Positions 61,949-64,000 of a stretch of DNA of 64,000 nucleotides are shown piece by piece. The translations under genes and the position numbers were made by a program. Under the pieces are notes generated by a model, which did not search any database, was not told the DNA's origin, and was given only the letters and a program-made list of their open reading frames with translations. Source of the stretch: Deinandra increscens subsp. villosa (lineage: Eukaryota; Streptophyta; Magnoliopsida; Asterales; Asteraceae); assembly GCA_039602395.1 (NCBI GenBank), contig JBCNJP010000025.1, forward strand, positions 102,414,124-102,478,123. The letters are read 5' to 3'. The number at the start of each line of letters is the position of its first letter. Within the stretch, counting starts at the first letter, position 1.

Positions 61949-61953
<5 letters not shown>
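61771..61953. mobile_element. TA-flanked MITE family 'A', inverted copy
   Basis: Reads tagggtcaggttcaaatgag at the left and aaatgatcctctccctata at the right: the reverse of the copies at 9133 and 60338, with a variant centre. Flanked by long (TA)n. Confidence 0.75.
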
Positions 61954-62002
<49 letters not shown>

Positions 62003-62007
<5 letters not shown>

Positions 62008-62225
62008 AAAGTTCATTGTAGACACCCCCATAAGTGTAGACACGTAGACACCTTAATTTTTTCAACATTAGATCTCTTGATCTAATGGTTATGATTAATT
62101 TCTTTTTTCATTTTTTTCCTTTTTCTCATTGTTCAGAAAATTTCACATGTAAAATAAAGTAATTTCACATGTGAAATAGGGTGTCTACCTGTCTACACTT
62201 ATGGGGGTGTCTACAATGAACCTCA

Positions 62226-62228
<3 letters not shown>
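62003..62228. mobile_element. TA-flanked MITE family 'D', complete copy
   Basis: A nearly perfect inverted repeat of 41 bp (gttcattgtagacaccccca and its complement) around a centre with a palindrome agatctcttgatct. (TA)n lies on both sides. Confidence 0.78.
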
Positions 62229-62270
<42 letters not shown>

Positions 62271-62276
<6 letters not shown>

Positions 62277-62466
62277 AAAGTTCATTGTAGACACCCTCAT
62301 AAGTGTAGACAGGTAGACACCCTTTTTCACCATTAGATCTCTTGATCTAATGGTTGTGATTAATTTTCTTTTTTCTTTTTTTTCTTTTTTCTCATTAATT
62401 AGAAACTTTCACATGTGAAAAAGAGCTATTTCACATGAGAAAATGTCTACAATGAACCTCACCCTA
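62271..62466. mobile_element. TA-flanked MITE family 'D', second copy with a shortened right arm
   Basis: Same left arm and centre as 62003-62228. The right arm lacks about 30 bp (the stretch cctgtctacacttatggggg is missing). (TA)n lies on both sides. Confidence 0.75.
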
Positions 62467-62483
62467 TATATATATATATATAT

Positions 62484-62890
62484 GAGTTGGGTTATAATAC
62501 AAAGTACTTTTTACGTGAGAAGTGTGAGAAGTGGTTGATATGTTAATTTTTAACACATGATATTGTCTTTTTATTATATTTTAGGTAAATATATGACAAT
62601 CCTAAAATAAATACACCATCCACTGAATTCCAAACACTACCAAACACCATTTATTAAGAATTATTAAAAGGGCACTGTGTTAGGATATTATTATACTGTG
62701 TTTACATTGTGTTATCCTTTAACTCTAATTTTGATAAACATATGACATTTTAATATGGAAAAAACAATGTATAGTGTTATATATTTACCAAAAACATAAC
62801 TAAAAGATAACACAATGCATTAAAATCTAACACATCATCCACTTCTCACACTTCTCACGCAAAAAGTACTTTGTATTATAACTCTACCCA
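62484..62890. mobile_element. TA-flanked MITE family 'E'
   Basis: Inverted repeats of about 60 bp (ttataatacaaagtactttt and acgtgagaagtgtgagaagt and their complements at the right end), flanked by (TA)n. No coding capacity. It ends about 200 bp before the GA20-oxidase start codon. Confidence 0.75.
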
Positions 62891-63094
62891 TATATATATA
62901 TATATATGTTTGTGTAATTATTTAATTTCATACTCTACGGCTCTACCTCTCAATGTCATCTCTCCCCGTCTTCAATGATTTTTTTATATCAATTTGGGTT
63001 TCTATCATAACTAGACTTAATTTGTATTTGTATATAAAGTTATAAACTCACCGAACAAAGTCATAAACCATCATATCAGAATCTTTAATGAGAG

Positions 63095-64000
63095 ATGATG
63101 GCTCCTGTTATTCTCACTTCGCCAATGGAAACAAACCCTTTAGTCTTTGATGCCTCCATTTTCAAAAGGCAAACTAACATTCCTTCACAATTTGTATGGC
63201 CGGACCATGAACAGCCCCAACTTGAACCCTCATCGCCACTAAATGTTCCTCCGATTGACCTAATCGCCTTCTTCTCCGGCGAACCACTTTCAGTATCCAA
63301 TGCAATACGTTTAGTCAACTCCGCTTGCCAAGAACATGGCTTCTTTCAAGTTTTCAATCATGGCGTTGATTCGAAGTTGATAAATGAAGCCCATAAGGTT
63401 ATGAATACCTTCTTTGGAATGCCACTTATAGAGAAGCAAAAGGCTCAAAGAATGTTTGGTGAATATTGTGGTTATTCTAGCAGTTTCACTAATCGGTTCT
63501 CCTCTAAGCTTCCTTGGAAAGAAACCCTTTCTTTTCGATATTCGGCGCATCCAAATTGCTCCAACATAGTTCAAGATTACTTTTTGAATGTTATGGGTGA
63601 AGATTTTAGTGATTTTGGGTATGAAAGAATTAATGACACCAATAATATTCTTACATACTTCTTGTCTTCTAACTCCAAAGTAGCCAAAGATCATGAATCT
63701 TGATTTTCCTTGTATAAATCAAGATTCTCTTGGGTTTCACCCATTCATTTGTTTATGATAATTAAGTTTCATTTTCCTATGAATTGAATCAATAGATTTA
63801 GCATGTAACTAATCTTGACACTATTCTTGATTTGTATATATAGGAGAGTTTGCCAAGAATACTCTGAGGCTATGAGCAAACTTTCTCTCGATATCATGGA
63901 GCTACTAGGAACGAGCCTTGGAATCCATCGATCTCATTTTCGCAATTTCTACGAAGAAAACGATTCGATTATGAGATTAAACTACTATCCTCCTTGCCAG
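63095..64000 (+). CDS. Gibberellin 20-oxidase, 5' part
   Basis: 2-oxoglutarate/Fe(II) dioxygenase of the GA20ox family, which converts GA12/GA53 stepwise toward GA9/GA20, a rate-limiting cytosolic step of gibberellin synthesis. Exon 1 is 63095-63618 (ATGATG; the second ATG at 63098 is also possible). An intron follows with GTATGA...TATAG, and exon 2 runs from 63844 to the window end. Exon 1 shows VPPIDLIAFFSG, the DIOX_N text CQEHGFFQVFNHGVD (79-92) and the GA20ox signature LPWKETLSF (139-147). Exon 2 shows RLNYYPPCQ, the 2-oxoglutarate/substrate region. The Fe-binding H-x-D...H lies beyond the window. No defect seen. The paralogue number cannot be given. Confidence 0.93.

Noticed and set aside
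63095..63703. 202-codon single-exon GA20-oxidase frame
   Set aside because: The last 28 codons read through the intron; the donor at 63619 joins in phase with the exon at 63844.

Overview
This is AT-rich nuclear DNA from a flowering plant, almost certainly a eudicot. The evidence is GT-AG introns throughout, plant-specific gene families (a SOC1/TM3-type MADS-box gene, a gibberellin 20-oxidase, an EF-hand lysophospholipid acyltransferase) and a dense load of plant transposons. The style of several repeats would fit Asteraceae, but that is only an impression. A run of 500 N (7480-7979) marks an assembly gap.

Four host genes can be read, all on the + strand. (1) 1-2990: the 3' part of an LPEAT2-like acyltransferase with C-terminal EF-hands. 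(2) 43760-45663: a complete seven-exon SOC1-clade MADS-box gene. (3) 50131-53393: a complete six-exon SAP18 gene. (4) 63095-64000: the first exon and the start of the second exon of a GA20-oxidase, cut by the window end. They share no operon-like organisation.

The rest is transposon country, and many elements can be bounded by terminal repeats and target-site duplications (TSDs). These include a TRIM (4033-4466), Tourist-like MITEs, hAT-type MITEs with 8-bp TSDs, Mutator-like elements (one keeps a transposase N-terminal exon, another carries a captured CCCH zinc-finger gene fragment between about 355-bp inverted repeats), three truncated LINEs, tRNA-derived SINEs, two nested Helitron-like elements (19172-30310), a very young gag-protease-chromodomain LTR element (24428-26948) and a deleted Copia element (56428-57762).

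Two regions stand out. At 9838-13236, an exon of a beta-ketoacyl-ACP synthase II (KAS II) pseudogene on the - strand and a plant-mobile-domain exon on the + strand are joined into one unit that has been tandemly amplified about six times. At 59970-62905, directly upstream of the GA20-oxidase, at least seven different short elements sit one after another, each flanked by (TA)n tracts.
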